Assembly: GCA_950295325.1 (NCBI GenBank)
Contig: OX485803.1
Span: forward strand, 18,350,001 to 18,414,000
Direction of reading: 5' to 3'
Origin: Polytrichum commune
Taxonomy: Eukaryota; Streptophyta; Polytrichopsida; Polytrichales; Polytrichaceae
DNA: 64,000 nucleotides
Below the pieces are notes generated by a model. That model saw nothing but the letters and a program-made list of their open reading frames with translations, searched no databases and was not told the DNA's origin. Below, piece after piece: positions 50,011 to 61,456 of the stretch (position 1 is its first letter; each line of letters begins with the position of its first letter). The translations under genes were made by a program, and so were the position numbers.

Positions 50011-51266
50011 AATGGCAATCATGATTGGTTGAGAGATTTGGTGTTACTCTAACCATGCACTTACTTAAATAATTTGAAACGAATGGCTACATGGATCATA
50101 ACATTATTCAGTTTGAATGTGGGGAATATCTCGGAATATTATGTGGAATATTGTCAGTCCCACAAGTCAAGCATGTGTATTTGAATAATGTTATGCATCG
50201 ACCATATTTGCTCAATACAATGGTCAAACATATAGTGGGCTAAATCTTGTTTTTTTTTAAGTGAATGTGTTTGTGCATGTCGATAGACTATTTAAGTTTA
50301 CCGTTGGGTAGATTGGTGGCATTCAAGAGTGTGAATGTATTTTATGTCAAGATTTATGGCATTATCATGAATATTTCACCGGCAAAGGAAAGATACACTC
50401 TAAACTCCGCAATATCACGCGTGTGGCAACCAAAGTGCATGTGTTGTTTAGGAGTTGTGAATGTTGTGCTAACATGGATGTGTGATACAAGAGAACCAGT
50501 GTAGCTTGTGACAATATGGAATAATGCAAAGTCAACATTTGAATAATGACAGTAATTACAATGATGACGATGTGATGAATGTGAACGTGTGGATTTGATT
50601 CTTTGGTCGTTTATTTTAATGTTATTATTTTGGTCCAAATCCATGATATATGGGAGGGAAACATGACAACAATGAATGATACTTAACTTAAGAGCATCCG
50701 TTCCCTAGGGTTTCAAGATATAAGAGAAAGAGCAAAATTAAGGAGGTTGATATAATGGAGTTTAGAGTATGTGTATATGGGTTGTTATGATGTGTCATGT
50801 GAGCTTGGTAGTGATGACTTGTGTGTCACGACACTAATTATCACACTATGTGTGTGTGTGTGTGTGTGTGGTACTATTTCCCAAAACATGCACAATTTTC
50901 CCAAATCTCAAATTTAACGAGGGTTGAATTTATTATGAGTGATACTAAATTCATGAATATTTTCTCATTTACCATACATTTGAAGACAATTAGTGTGTGC
51001 TTTAAAGTGTTTGTAGAGTGATATAAAAAAAATTATATGCAAACATGTGCTTGTCAACATAACATTAACTCAATCTTGTGATCGAGTTATGTTCCTATAT
51101 TTAGCATGTGCCATGGGTCTTCATCGTCTTACCTTTTTGGGAACAAACTTAGCTAATAAGAATAAACCAACACTGGTATGAATAGTTTGAAGATTGTAAG
51201 TAGTGCCAATATTTTTAGTGGATAGTGCTGCTATGAATAGTATTTGCAGTTGAACAATGTCAAGAT
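50011..51266. other. Gene-free interval with a TG microsatellite
   Basis: No gene recognised. A (TG)n run of about 22 bp lies at 50849-50871. Confidence 0.5.
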
Positions 51267-51494
51267 CAGGGGTCGGGAAGAACCGGTGGTTATTAGTTAT
51301 AGGTGAACGGGTTGAGTTTGAAAAACAATCGATTGAAATTCAAGACTTTAGGAGAATTGTTGATCATTATAGAGGAATCCATAGAACATACCTCAAATGA
51401 ATAAAGCAAACCCGAAAGATGTCAACATGTAACCGACTGGATTCAGAATCACCAGGATCTTGACTGACTACGCCCAAAAACTTCCCGGACACTG
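51267..51494 (+). mobile_element. hAT-type MITE, copy 3 of 3
   Basis: This is the best preserved pair of ends: CAGGGGTCGGGAAG on the left and, from the right, CAGTGTCCGGGAAG. The flanking 8-mers GTCAAGAT (51259-51266) and GTCGGGAT (51495-51502) differ at two positions and fit a decayed hAT target duplication. Confidence 0.75.
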
Positions 51495-51502
51495 GTCGGG
51501 AT

Positions 51503-53109
51503 GAACAATGCTTCCTGAATCTTTTGATGGCATTAATTTCATAGCGTAAACTAATTTAGTGTCACCTTCACTAATTTTCCACGCGCACTATTAGCAAGCC
51601 CTCACTAAATGGGATAATGATTGTAGTTCACTTGTTTCCTGACATCTTCATATTGACTTCCATAGCGACACAAAGTATGTACTTCTCTGCATAGACACAA
51701 CCCTTAAATGTAAGAAACCACATGTCTTATTATAGTATAGTGCAGTGGCTTGGGAGCTCTAGATGCCACTAGAGACAGATCATGTAATGCTTGGTACCTT
51801 TACCACTTTGGCAATGTATAGGTGAATAATAATAATATACAATTTTGGTATTTTAAAATTAAAATTTTCCCAAACTATGGTTTTCCTTAAAAAATGGTTT
51901 AAGTAGTGCCAAAGTGGTAAAAGGTACTACCGTAATCGCTTAATATTGTGCCCGTCATAAGATTAAGTTGTGGATACGAGAACAAACACCAGAATGACAT
52001 GTGTTGAAAAGACGTTGGCCTATGTGTTTAATTTAGACTACAAACTCAACTAATCAACACAACGAAGACACATGTATGGTAATTCTTAAAGAAAGAGGGA
52101 CTTCACATTGATATCAAATAAGGTATTCACATGACTAAAAAAAAAAGGAGGAAAATAGCTATGGCCTCCATTTGGATTTGATAATTATCTCGTAATAATC
52201 ACACATTTAAATATCCCAAAAGAAGTGGGGGTTTTTTTTGGGGGGGGGGGGAGGGCGCATGATCCATTTCAGGATCATTTATTTTAAATCAATGAGCTCC
52301 TTCACGTGCACCAAAAGAGCACACTTCCATGTGCCAAAGAAGTAAAAAGAAAACCTTCCACATGGAAGTGTTTGTCGATTGTCTCTATGAAAGTAGATTC
52401 GGTTGCCAATATGATTATTATAGGAGAAAGTCAAAGTCTTCTACACTCACACATAACATTCAAAATAGGTAAATGAGAGGATGACCACATCCATAACACT
52501 AGTGAACCTATGCATGTTGCACCCTTCTATGAAGGGAAGGGTCAGGCCAAAGATTGACATCAAGTACATATTGGGCAACAACGTGTACAAAATACTAAAA
52601 TCACAAACATGGCTAGCATGTTTAGATCCAAGCTAGGATTACTCGTGGGACCCCCCACAAAACAACAACATGTGGACATGGTCGTTTTTCAAAATAAACA
52701 TAGTACAGTTTCCGATAAGGCAAGCCCTTAATCGACTAGTTGTCGGCTTCAAGTGCATAATATGAACAACATTCAAACTTAACATTTGTACATTTTGTAA
52801 AGAAAAAACCTAATAGAAAAAAGGGCATAACACCCACCAAATTCCTAGCCACATGGTGTATTGGCGTATAAATGAACGAAGTTTACGCTCCGAGCTACAT
52901 GTTGAATGTACCAAAACAAATATACTCTCATATGATGGTCCCCTCTATGAAAGTGCATGGCCAACAAGATGGTTGAAGATACCAGTGAAAGCTTTGGCAA
53001 TGTCGGTGAGCTCTATTTCAAACTCTAGTTTACATTGCCAAAACGTCTGGCACATCAAAGTGTGCCCTTACCCTACAAAATAGGAGTAGGATCATCAATA
53101 TGATAGAAC
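51503..53109. other. Gene-free interval
   Basis: No gene recognised. A T/G homopolymer stretch lies near 52220-52255. The frame at 52853-53083 has no familiar motif and was not called. Confidence 0.5.
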
Positions 53110-53112
53110 TTA

Positions 53113-53630
53113 GGGCCTGTTTAGACTTGGGGCCAGGGCCAATATGAACGAAGGCCAATATGTCCCATGTGGCATGCAAATGGGCCCCCAAGGCCATTAA
53201 TAAGACAGTAACCTAACTCCATTCATTGCTTTCATGTGTAAACCTATTTAGGTGGGGTTGGGGCCATTTGGAGGCTGCAATTATGAGAGGGCTCCAACGT
53301 ACTCATGAACTATTCTACGGATAATGATTAAAGTATAATAAATTTAGAATTTCTCCCCTCCTATTCAATGCTCAAAGAATAAACTATTACAAACAAATAA
53401 AAGCTATGACAATGGCCTCAACTAGAGGGAAAGAGTCCACAAGGTTGGGAGCTCTCTTTTCCAAGGCTTGAGGCCATTGTCATGATGAATAAAATAATTA
53501 ATTTGTTAATTGGCCCCAACTCATGGTGTAAACTTGAAGAGGCGAGTCCCAGCCTCTCTACCAATGAGAGGAGTGGATTTCTTGCACCCCAACCCATTTT
53601 TGAGCCCCGACTCCAAGTCTAAACCCGCTT
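53113..53630. mobile_element. Harbinger/Tourist-like MITE with TTA target duplication
   Basis: The left end GGGCCTGTTTAGACTTGG and the right end (complement AAGCGGGTTTAGACTTGG) are 18-bp inverted repeats. TTA flanks both sides (53110-53112 and 53631-53633). The 518-bp interior has no coding capacity. Confidence 0.75.
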
Positions 53631-53633
53631 TTA

Positions 53634-55300
53634 TTATCTAGTCCCCACCATTCCTTAAACAAGGACACATGGATGAATGTACATGCATTATTTTCATCCA
53701 AGCTTCATCCCAACCAAACTTGTAGTGGAATGTGTTCATGGACTATGGCCCAAAGCTCGAAAGGATCATATTCCCTCCGTGTGTGCGTACAACATAAGCT
53801 GAGGGCATTTTACTTGGGGTCCCAAGCCCGAGATTCGTAGGTCCCAAGGACATGGCAAAGTCCCAAGATCCCCCGGACCTAGTAAGTTAGAAGTATATTG
53901 CAAAGTCCATCACCAATTAGCCATTGGAAAGTGATCACGTAAACCGCCATTTTGAGCTCTAGTAGATATAGAGTAGAGATGAGATGCAATAATTATAAGA
54001 GTCCCAAAGTGAACATTTGCTTCCTTTTTCACATGTTTCTCATAGGGGTGTGTGTCATTGGGAAAGTAAAATCGAAACCATGCGGCACATCAAGGGTCTT
54101 TGGTCCCCATTTACCAACATCATTTTGTTGATGGCCGGTAAACCTAGGGTAGGTAGGTCGAAGGTGGACATATATCAATAAAATGATCGATTTCATAAAA
54201 GTTTGAGAAGATCCAACAATTTCAAAGTACAAGTTTTTTCATTTATGGGGCATGAAGTGAAATAAAATTTTGTTCTATAGTTGGATGACATGATGAAATT
54301 TACACATCCTCGTGGTTATCATGTATTTATTCGTTGAACTTGTTTCCCTTGAAATCATTGTTAAACTACTTCACAAATTCATCAAAGTAGTGTTGGGGTA
54401 TTATTGACCTACCTCTTTGAGAACTTTGAAGAAATATGATTGTACGATTTCGTGCATACTTGTAAGTCAAGATGTACGAGAGAAATTGACGGATCCGAAT
54501 CATTGACCTTCCTTCAAGCACCAAACATCTTCCTAGCCCATGGTTCATTTTGAAAGCTCAATTCCCTCCCCCCCCCCCTTTTTTTTTTGTCATATCATCA
54601 AATTCATGCTCTTGAAATTGCATGGTAGTAATTGGATAAGAGAAGAAGAACGAGTCACACATGGAGATCTTGGAGGAAGTGAAGCTAGATTATTGACAAA
54701 CAATAACAATTACAGTTCTAGAAGCAACACAAACCACGACATTGTTGTTGCGCAACACATCAACAATCAATGACTTGCATACTATAAAACTTCACTATCA
54801 TTTGCCAGTGCATCATTTATTACCACATCACTACGTTTGCAAAGTTCATCAACATCATTTGTTACCTGCGGCTCGTCACCAACATCAAGGTGTGGTAATA
54901 CGACTCTTTCTTGGATGCGTGCACATTTGCCACTCCCGCGTATCATATAACAACACATAAAGAACCTTAGATAACAAACAATAAATAGACCCACGTGTAC
55001 ACAAAAATCCATGTGGATAAAATCTAGTACTTTTTCCCTAAGCCATAAGGTTCTAGTATGTACTATGATTAGATTGGCCTAATTTTAGATGTTTCTTGGC
55101 ATGGAGTTTCAAAAGTTCGAACGCACTCGGTAAAGTAAGGAAAAATAGAATCGTTCACAATTTCATTGACAAATGTCCCTAGAGGCAACACGAAAGCATG
55201 ACGTCGAGACGGCGGAACATTGATATAGTTTAATATGTATATACACATTGTGCAAGATTTGGAGGTGTTGGGTTTGGCACCCTCACACTAATAAAGTGAT
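53634..55300. other. Gene-free interval upstream of the SUMO E2 gene
   Basis: No gene recognised. C and T homopolymers lie near 54567-54587. The last few hundred bases are the likely promoter and 5' leader side of the gene at 55568; a GAAGAA run lies at about 55387-55412. Confidence 0.5.
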
Positions 55301-55567
55301 GGTGTAGTGTGAAGTGGCGCTGGAGGTGGTTCGAATGCAGTGGGAACTCGCGGAGGCAGGTTACTTACCCTAGACTCGCTCGGCGAAGAAGACGAAGAAG
55401 AAGAAGAAGAAATAACAAAGTGGAACGAGGAAAGCCAGAGCAGCAACTGGCGAACTCCCCAGGGCAGACGCACAAAGCTTTTCGCTTACTGACGCCTTCG
55501 CTCTCACGCACTCGCGCTCTGCTGTTCCTCTCCTGGCACTCGCGCGCGCCCGCAGACCAACAGTATC

Positions 55568-57955
55568 ATGTCGGGTGGAATCGCTCGCGGTCGTCTCGCC
55601 GAGGAGCGCAAGGCATGGCGCAAGAATCATCCCCACGTCAGTCTCCGCAACCCCCCCCCCCCCCCCTTATTTTTTTTCCCGCTTCTCGGGAGCCAGTTCC
55701 CTCCAATTTCATCGCAACCCTAGGGCCCGATCCGACCTTCAATCTGTGCTACTCCCTCCTTGGCGACTCAGTTCCTCCAGGATTTCTTCCTTCCCCTTCA
55801 TCTCTTTGTCGTAGTTTCGCTGTACTCTTTGTCTCGGGTTCGGTAGCTGCGAGTTTGATCACGGGGGGGGGAGGAGGGGTTTTACAGTTCCTTCTGGCAA
55901 TCTTCGCTTCTTGTATTTCATTTTATTTGCCACGGCTGCTCCGTTCCCTTCCCCTCTCTTCCTTCCTCATCCTCGTCTCTTCCTTCCTGTTCTCGAGTCG
56001 TGGGGATCATGGGTTCGTTGAGACGCTTAGGGTTTTGTAGGAGGTTTACCGAACGAACGACTCGAGGTGAAGTTGGGATTTATTTTTGGCACCTGTTGTC
56101 TCCTTGTCCACTTGTCAGTTCTGTTTGTCCCTTTCTTCACTCTTCTTTACTGGCTTTTCTTTGTGGGAGGCTCAGAAGCTTCAATTGCAACGGTTTTTTA
56201 ATTACATGAGACTTTGTCCTGTTCTGTTCTGTTCTGAGCATTCTTCTAGGCCTACGTCAATCTTCTGAAGCTTCTCCACCTGATGGTCTCTCGGGAGCTC
56301 TTCGTATCTGTAGGACTAATTATTGAGTGTACATGGTTTCACTTGCTGACACAGTTCGTAGCCTGAAAGTGATTTAGTGACCATCATCCCTTGCAATTTA
56401 GTTCTCTTTCTTGTCCTTTTTGTGGCAAGCTGGAGATAATGGCCTGATAAGTTAAGATTGGTAGGCCTTGAAGCTAATCTATCCAATCAACTCTTGCTAT
56501 GCTATGATAGATATGGTTCGCTCAGCGTGCAAGGAATCCAGCTGTGACTGTTTTTGAATGTTGGTGCTTATATCTGGTGATATATACTACTCCGGACATG
56601 CAAATGTTTGGGACGTGTGTATCATCCCAACGATCCAACTGTCACAGTTTGTTTGAGACGTGTCAATGAACCTTTAGGCAATGCGTTTGAGATGCTGACA
56701 TGGGTATCTTCACCTGCCATTAGTTGGATACGTTGTATTATGGAGCTAGCTGACTTGATCGAGAACAAATTTGCAGGGGTTTGTTGCAAGGCCGGAGACA
56801 GGTGCAGATGGTGCTCTTAACTTGATGATTTGGCAGTGTACTCTACCCGGTAAAACGGGGGTATGTCTTTCTTCTTTACACAGCCCTACGTGTCTTATTG
56901 TGGGTTTTATTATTATATACGCAAAAGCACTGGAAGTCTGGCTCTTTGAAGAGGGCATTGTGGCAGGGAGGTTTAGGTAGTGTCATATTGTTGCCTCAAT
57001 GTGGTTTTAAAACAGGAAGTGTCCTCATCTCTCATTTTAGCTGACGTGAGTGCATTATATCAAGGAATATTGAGCGTGGTTATGCAGTTTCTTTGAAAAG
57101 CGTGTAAATTTCCTTTTGTTCATTAGCTATGAATGTTTTTGAACTTAACTTTCATGTGATTGTGGCAGACTGATTGGGAAGGTGGCTTTTATCCAATTGC
57201 AATCCACTTTAGCGAGGATTACCCCAGCAAACCTCCCAAATGCAAGTTTCCACAAGGCTTCTTCCACCCCAATGTGTATCCTTCTGGCACAGTGTGCCTC
57301 TCCATCCTCAACGAAGATTCTGTATGTTCCTAATTACTTTGTCATTTGACTTATGTCTCTTTTGTACGATTTTAGGTAGGGATCTCTGAAACACTTCATT
57401 TTGTTCAAGTTGTTGCTAAATTGGTTGTGCAATGGCTGCATTTAGCTCAGCATGTTACGTCAGTAAGTTCTTGGCAAGCATTCTGACCCAGCATTAATAT
57501 GTTACCATGTGGTTGGTAGGGTTGGAGACCTGCTATCACTGTGAAGCAAATTTTGGTTGGTATTCAGGAGCTCTTGGATGCCCCAAATCCAGCTGATCCT
57601 GCGCAGACAGAAGCTTATCAACTTTTTATTCAGGTATGTATTTGATTGTGTGATTGCCTCTTGAAGTATATCCTGGCAGTGTTGGGGATGCCCAGACTTT
57701 ATCGAGTTGAGTTGTGCTTGGACCAATTTTCCACACTTAGCTGTCCTTTATTCTGTGTTAGTGAGTGTTGTTCCTACATAGTGTGCTGTTGGTAAGGTTG
57801 TAGATTGAGACACACATGTGGTTTTCTGCCAATGTGAATCTATTGCATGTTATTTAGAATGTGGTCTGGGATTTTTTGTGCTTCCTATGCAGGATCCAGA
57901 GGAATACAAGCGACGTGTGAGGCAGCAAGCTAAGCTATACCCACCACCAGTGTAA
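55568..57955 (+). CDS. SCE1: SUMO-conjugating enzyme E2 (UBC9/SCE1)
   Basis: This enzyme takes SUMO from the E1 activating enzyme as a thioester and passes it to lysines of target proteins, mainly in the nucleus. Exons 55568-55636, 56777-56860, 57169-57321, 57520-57633 and 57893-57955 join without phase breaks and give 160 aa. The protein starts [20 protein letters not shown] and continues [40 protein letters not shown], then [20 protein letters not shown] with the HPN motif (H84-N86) and the catalytic cysteine at residue 94. It ends [18 protein letters not shown]. Length and sequence match plant SCE1. The ATG is fixed by the conserved start. The first intron is 1.1 kb. There is no damage. 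Confidence 0.97.
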
Positions 57956-58955
57956 CTATCATGGATTGACTTTCATGTCAGCATGGTCTATCGTTTCTTT
58001 GTTGGCTTGTGGATAGATTGGTCTGCAAGGGGAAGATCTTGTGTGGCACTGTTTTGTGGAGTGGGGAAGGACATTGGCAAAGTTGCAACACCTGGAGCTT
58101 CAGAAAAGTGACAAAAGACACGATTAGCATTGTAAAATTATGCATGCAACTAGTAGCTGACCATAGCTGTTTTAATTTCTGGGCCAGTTGCTATTTAGTT
58201 GGGGCAACAGACGGTGCATGCACGTTTGTGACAAACAACCTTAAACAGAGCTTTGATTTGGGGCAGGGTATTTGGAGATTACACCCGTTTATATAGTGCA
58301 ACACTTTTCCCAGACATGATTCATTTCTTGCTTTGATTTCAAGCAGTCTTATTGGCACAACTTTTGGGTGACCCTTATTCTGGTGCTTATATTGGAAGTG
58401 AAACAATTTTGGGAAATATTTGATGGGTGTTTGAATCTAACTGTTAACTTGGCACTTTGAATTAAAATGTTAACCAGCCACTGTGACTCCTTATACTTTA
58501 CCAGCAGGTAGGTATTTCCAAGTTTTTTTTTGATACTCCATGTCTTGATGGACTTAGAAACACAGAGATTCACTGTACAAGCCATAGGAGCTCTGACATC
58601 AATGTTTTACATGGTATTGTTGTTATCAATACTAAAATGCAAAGCTGGATAACCATAGCCAGTAATGTCCCCTCTTCAGTGAGAAGACAAATCTGGTCAT
58701 TTATAATGAAATTTTTGCAGTGGATGTGGAAATTTATCCCACAATTACATTGAGTAATGGACAGCAGAATGAATACCTGATTTGAGAAGTAGTTGGAGAA
58801 GTTTTCTGTAAAATAAAATCGACTTACCTGTACTGTACTTCCGTTGCAATATCATAACTGCTAATAGCGTTGAGGAGCTATGGTAGCTTAATCCGAGAAG
58901 TGAAAGATTATGGAAATTTTAAAACATTGTTAGCAACAATAACACGTGGTGTGAT

Positions 58956-59028
58956 GGGGGTGTAGCTCAAATGGAAGAGCGCTCGCTTTGCATGCGAGAG
59001 GTACCGGGATCGATACCCGGCGTCTCCA
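58956..59028 (+). tRNA. tRNA-Ala (anticodon UGC)
   Basis: The 73-nt sequence folds as a standard cloverleaf: acceptor stem GGGGGTG with CGTCTCC (including G-U pairs), D arm around TAGCTCAAATGGAAGAGC, anticodon stem CTCGC-GCGAG with loop TTTGCAT (anticodon TGC), and T arm CCGGG-TCGATA-CCCGG. The discriminator base is A. CCA is not encoded, as expected for a nuclear tRNA. Confidence 0.95.
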
Positions 59029-59619
59029 ATGGTAGAGGTTTCGAATCATTCGATGTCACACCGAACTTCCTCGCATTTTGTTGGCTTTGTTGAAGGCCAA
59101 CTTCCATGGACAGAGGGGGCGAGCAATTTTTTCATGCCCACAAAATGTTCATGTCCGAATGCATCTGTATGACTTGATAATGAGTGGATTTTAGTCTTAA
59201 AGTGGGTGGACTTTTCATGCACAAGCAACTTTAGAATGTTGCGAGACCCAGGAAGGAAACACAAGAATACAATGATTCTTTATTTCTTTCATTCATTCTC
59301 TCTTTCTAGTTAGTCAAACCACGTTAAAATGTTAGTACTGATATATATGTTTACTACCTAATCAATACACACCCCATTGTTGGCACTTCTCAAAAGTAAA
59401 CTACACAAGCAGGGTGACTCCAAGCATAGGGGCGCTGATTGAGCTATCCTTCTCTACACATGATCCCTAACTTGGGTTAAGTATCTACAATCATATCAGA
59501 TAAATTGTGTTCCACCATGAATCTTCATCAATCATCATCATCTTTTCCATCTGCATGCGTCATCATTTGTGAATACCTATGCGTGATCACCTTCCAACAA
59601 TGCAAGTTGAAGTAGAATC

Positions 59620-59851
59620 TCGAGAGTGAGAATTCGGAAGAACACCACTTGCATTTCCCGTCTGTATTGTGGAATGATCAGCAATCATTCTCTTTCATTT
59701 ACAATCTTTGGTCAATGTAAAATCTGCGAATAGCAAACTCCACGTTTTCTTTCTCAGTACAAGTGCTAATTGAAAAGGGGGGGACGTGTTGGTTCTGAGG
59801 AAAGATGTCACTACGGATAACAAGAGAATCAGCTTGGGTGAAGCATTCAAA

Positions 59852-59916
<65 letters not shown>

Positions 59917-60260
59917 CTGTGTGAACAAAATCTGTCAGAATTTCAATGTACTTGTTCGGGGAGGAGCGGGCATTGGAGCTGGTGAAGTAGTATCTCGAGA
60001 GTAAGATTTCGGAAGAATAAATAAAAAATCGTTTCCCGTATGTATTGTCGAATCATACAAAACTCTCTTCATATACAATCTTAATCATGTCAATATAGAA
60101 TCTGCGAACAGCGGACATCACCACGCTTGCTTTCTCGGCAAGTTACAAGTGTTGGATCTGTGAAAGGTGGTGCTATGATGTGAGAAATGGTGAGTCTTCT
60201 CTGTGACTGCAGGTTGCATGCGGATGACAAGAGAATCAGCTCGGGTAGACCATTCATGGT
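59620..60260. repeat. Diverged tandem duplication downstream of the RETICULATA-related gene
   Basis: The segment 59620-59845 and the segment 59990-60256 share CTCGAGAGT-AGA-TTCGGAAGAA, ATCTGCGAA-AGC and GACAAGAGAATCAGC in the same order. The first copy carries the GA microsatellite at its end. The second ends about 60 bp beyond the stop codon at 60320, so it probably belongs to the 3' UTR side. Confidence 0.65.
59857..59914. repeat. GA microsatellite, about 29 units
   Basis: An uninterrupted (GA)n run of 58 bp. Reading frames crossing it are repeat artefacts. Confidence 0.97.
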
Positions 60261-60319
60261 AACAATTTCAGAGACATTTTCAACTGAGAGCCTAGTAAGT
60301 GAACAATAGCTGTCTGTCT

Positions 60320-61456
60320 TCACTTGCTTTGTTCGGTGAGAAGTGGCACTTGTTCTGGTTCGGCAGCAGCAGAACTTTGAGAGCCTGTCTTGCGTGCCAG
60401 CATGACGAAAGTGATCCCGCCCAACACATTGTTCAATCCCCTCATGAAAAACACTGCAGCTTTAAAAGCATTGGGATGCAGAACCCCCGCCAAAGTGAAC
60501 TCTAAGCCATTCAGGGTTTGGTATCGTGCATTGGAGCTGAGTCCCATGTGCGCAGCCCATGTCAATGCATTAAGAACCGTGGGGGGCGACTTATTTTGCG
60601 TCACGAAGCTCGGATCGACCTTCTTCCGCATGGACAACAACAGATTCGACAGAGCCGTTCCAACCAGCCCCGCACCGAACCCTACGACGGCGAATTGCAC
60701 TCCTTTGTAGACGAATGTACCCGCTCGGTCCAAAACAGAGTATCTCCCCGCCTCAAACATGTGGCCCGGAGGACAAGATGCGAATACGGATGGAAGGCGC
60801 TTGGCGAGCTGCCCTGCTGCAGCTGTTGGTGCAAGCATGTACATTAATGTGAAATTGAGGATGGAGCCCACCACGATGGTGGAGAACACGAAGTCCAATT
60901 CGTCCAGACCAAAGTTAGGTCGAGAGGCCATGTCACCGATGACGCATGCTCCCACACCGATCACTACCTCCGAGAAGACTTTAAACCCGAATTGCGGGTC
61001 TGCCCTAACCCTTCGATTCCATCCCCTCAAAAAGGCTGCCAAAATTCCAGCTCTCCCTGCTGCTCCATCTCCATCTCCATGTATATGTCCATGTCCATGT
61101 CCATTTCCGTCTCCACCTCCATTTCCATGTCCATGTCCTCCTCCTATTCCACCACTCCCTCCATCTCCAGCTTCAAGTGAACCGGACGTTGAAGCCTTGG
61201 CAGCAACCAACGATTGAAGTCTTCTAGTGAGATGTGAAGTACTCGTTGACTGCAAATTCGAAGAGTTTGTTCGATTGCGTCGTAGGCATAATGGGAGATG
61301 AGGAAGCGCTCCAGAGATTGGAAGCAGAGTATGTGAAACCACCGGGTTAGGTCGAACGAGTAACATGCTACATGATGGCGGCGCTACACCTAAAGCAGTA
61401 GTCAAAGCTTGATGATGCATGATTGATATCCCCGTCATTGAGTTTCCGATGTGCAA
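60320..61456 (-). CDS. RETICULATA-related protein (DUF3411), plastid envelope candidate
   Basis: This single-exon gene encodes 378 aa. Residues 1-85 are rich in Ser, Thr, Arg and Leu with few acidic residues, like a plastid transit peptide. Residues 96-135 form a Gly/His repeat (GHGHGNGGGDGNGHGHGH). The family domain spans about 150-357: RADPQFGFKVFSEVVIGVGA, RPNFGLDELDFVFSTIVVGS, LNFTLMYMLAP, FASCPPGHMFE, GVQFAVVGFGAGLVGTALSN and GGITFVMLARKTGSQ. Four hydrophobic segments can span membranes (about 161-177, 188-211, 252-273 and 330-353). Arabidopsis relatives sit in the plastid envelope and affect leaf mesophyll development. The exact biochemical role is unknown. The start at 61456 is the first ATG; M7 or M13 are possible. 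The gene looks intact. Confidence 0.9.
   Translation of the reverse strand: MHIGNSMTGISIMHHQALTTALGVAPPSCSMLLVRPNPVVSHTLLPISGALPHLPLCLRRNRTNSSNLQSTSTSHLTRRLQSLVAAKASTSGSLEAGDGGSGGIGGGHGHGNGGGDGNGHGHGHIHGDGDGAAGRAGILAAFLRGWNRRVRADPQFGFKVFSEVVIGVGACVIGDMASRPNFGLDELDFVFSTIVVGSILNFTLMYMLAPTAAAGQLAKRLPSVFASCPPGHMFEAGRYSVLDRAGTFVYKGVQFAVVGFGAGLVGTALSNLLLSMRKKVDPSFVTQNKSPPTVLNALTWAAHMGLSSNARYQTLNGLEFTLAGVLHPNAFKAAVFFMRGLNNVLGGITFVMLARKTGSQSSAAAEPEQVPLLTEQSK

Noticed and set aside
55309-56040. Plus-strand frame of 243 codons overlapping the start of the SUMO E2 gene
   Set aside because: It runs in another frame through the 5' leader, exon 1 and intron 1; low-complexity Arg, Pro and Ser content with no known motif.
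60759-61217. Plus-strand frame of 152 codons
   Set aside because: It is the antisense shadow of the RETICULATA-related gene and its Gly/His repeat.
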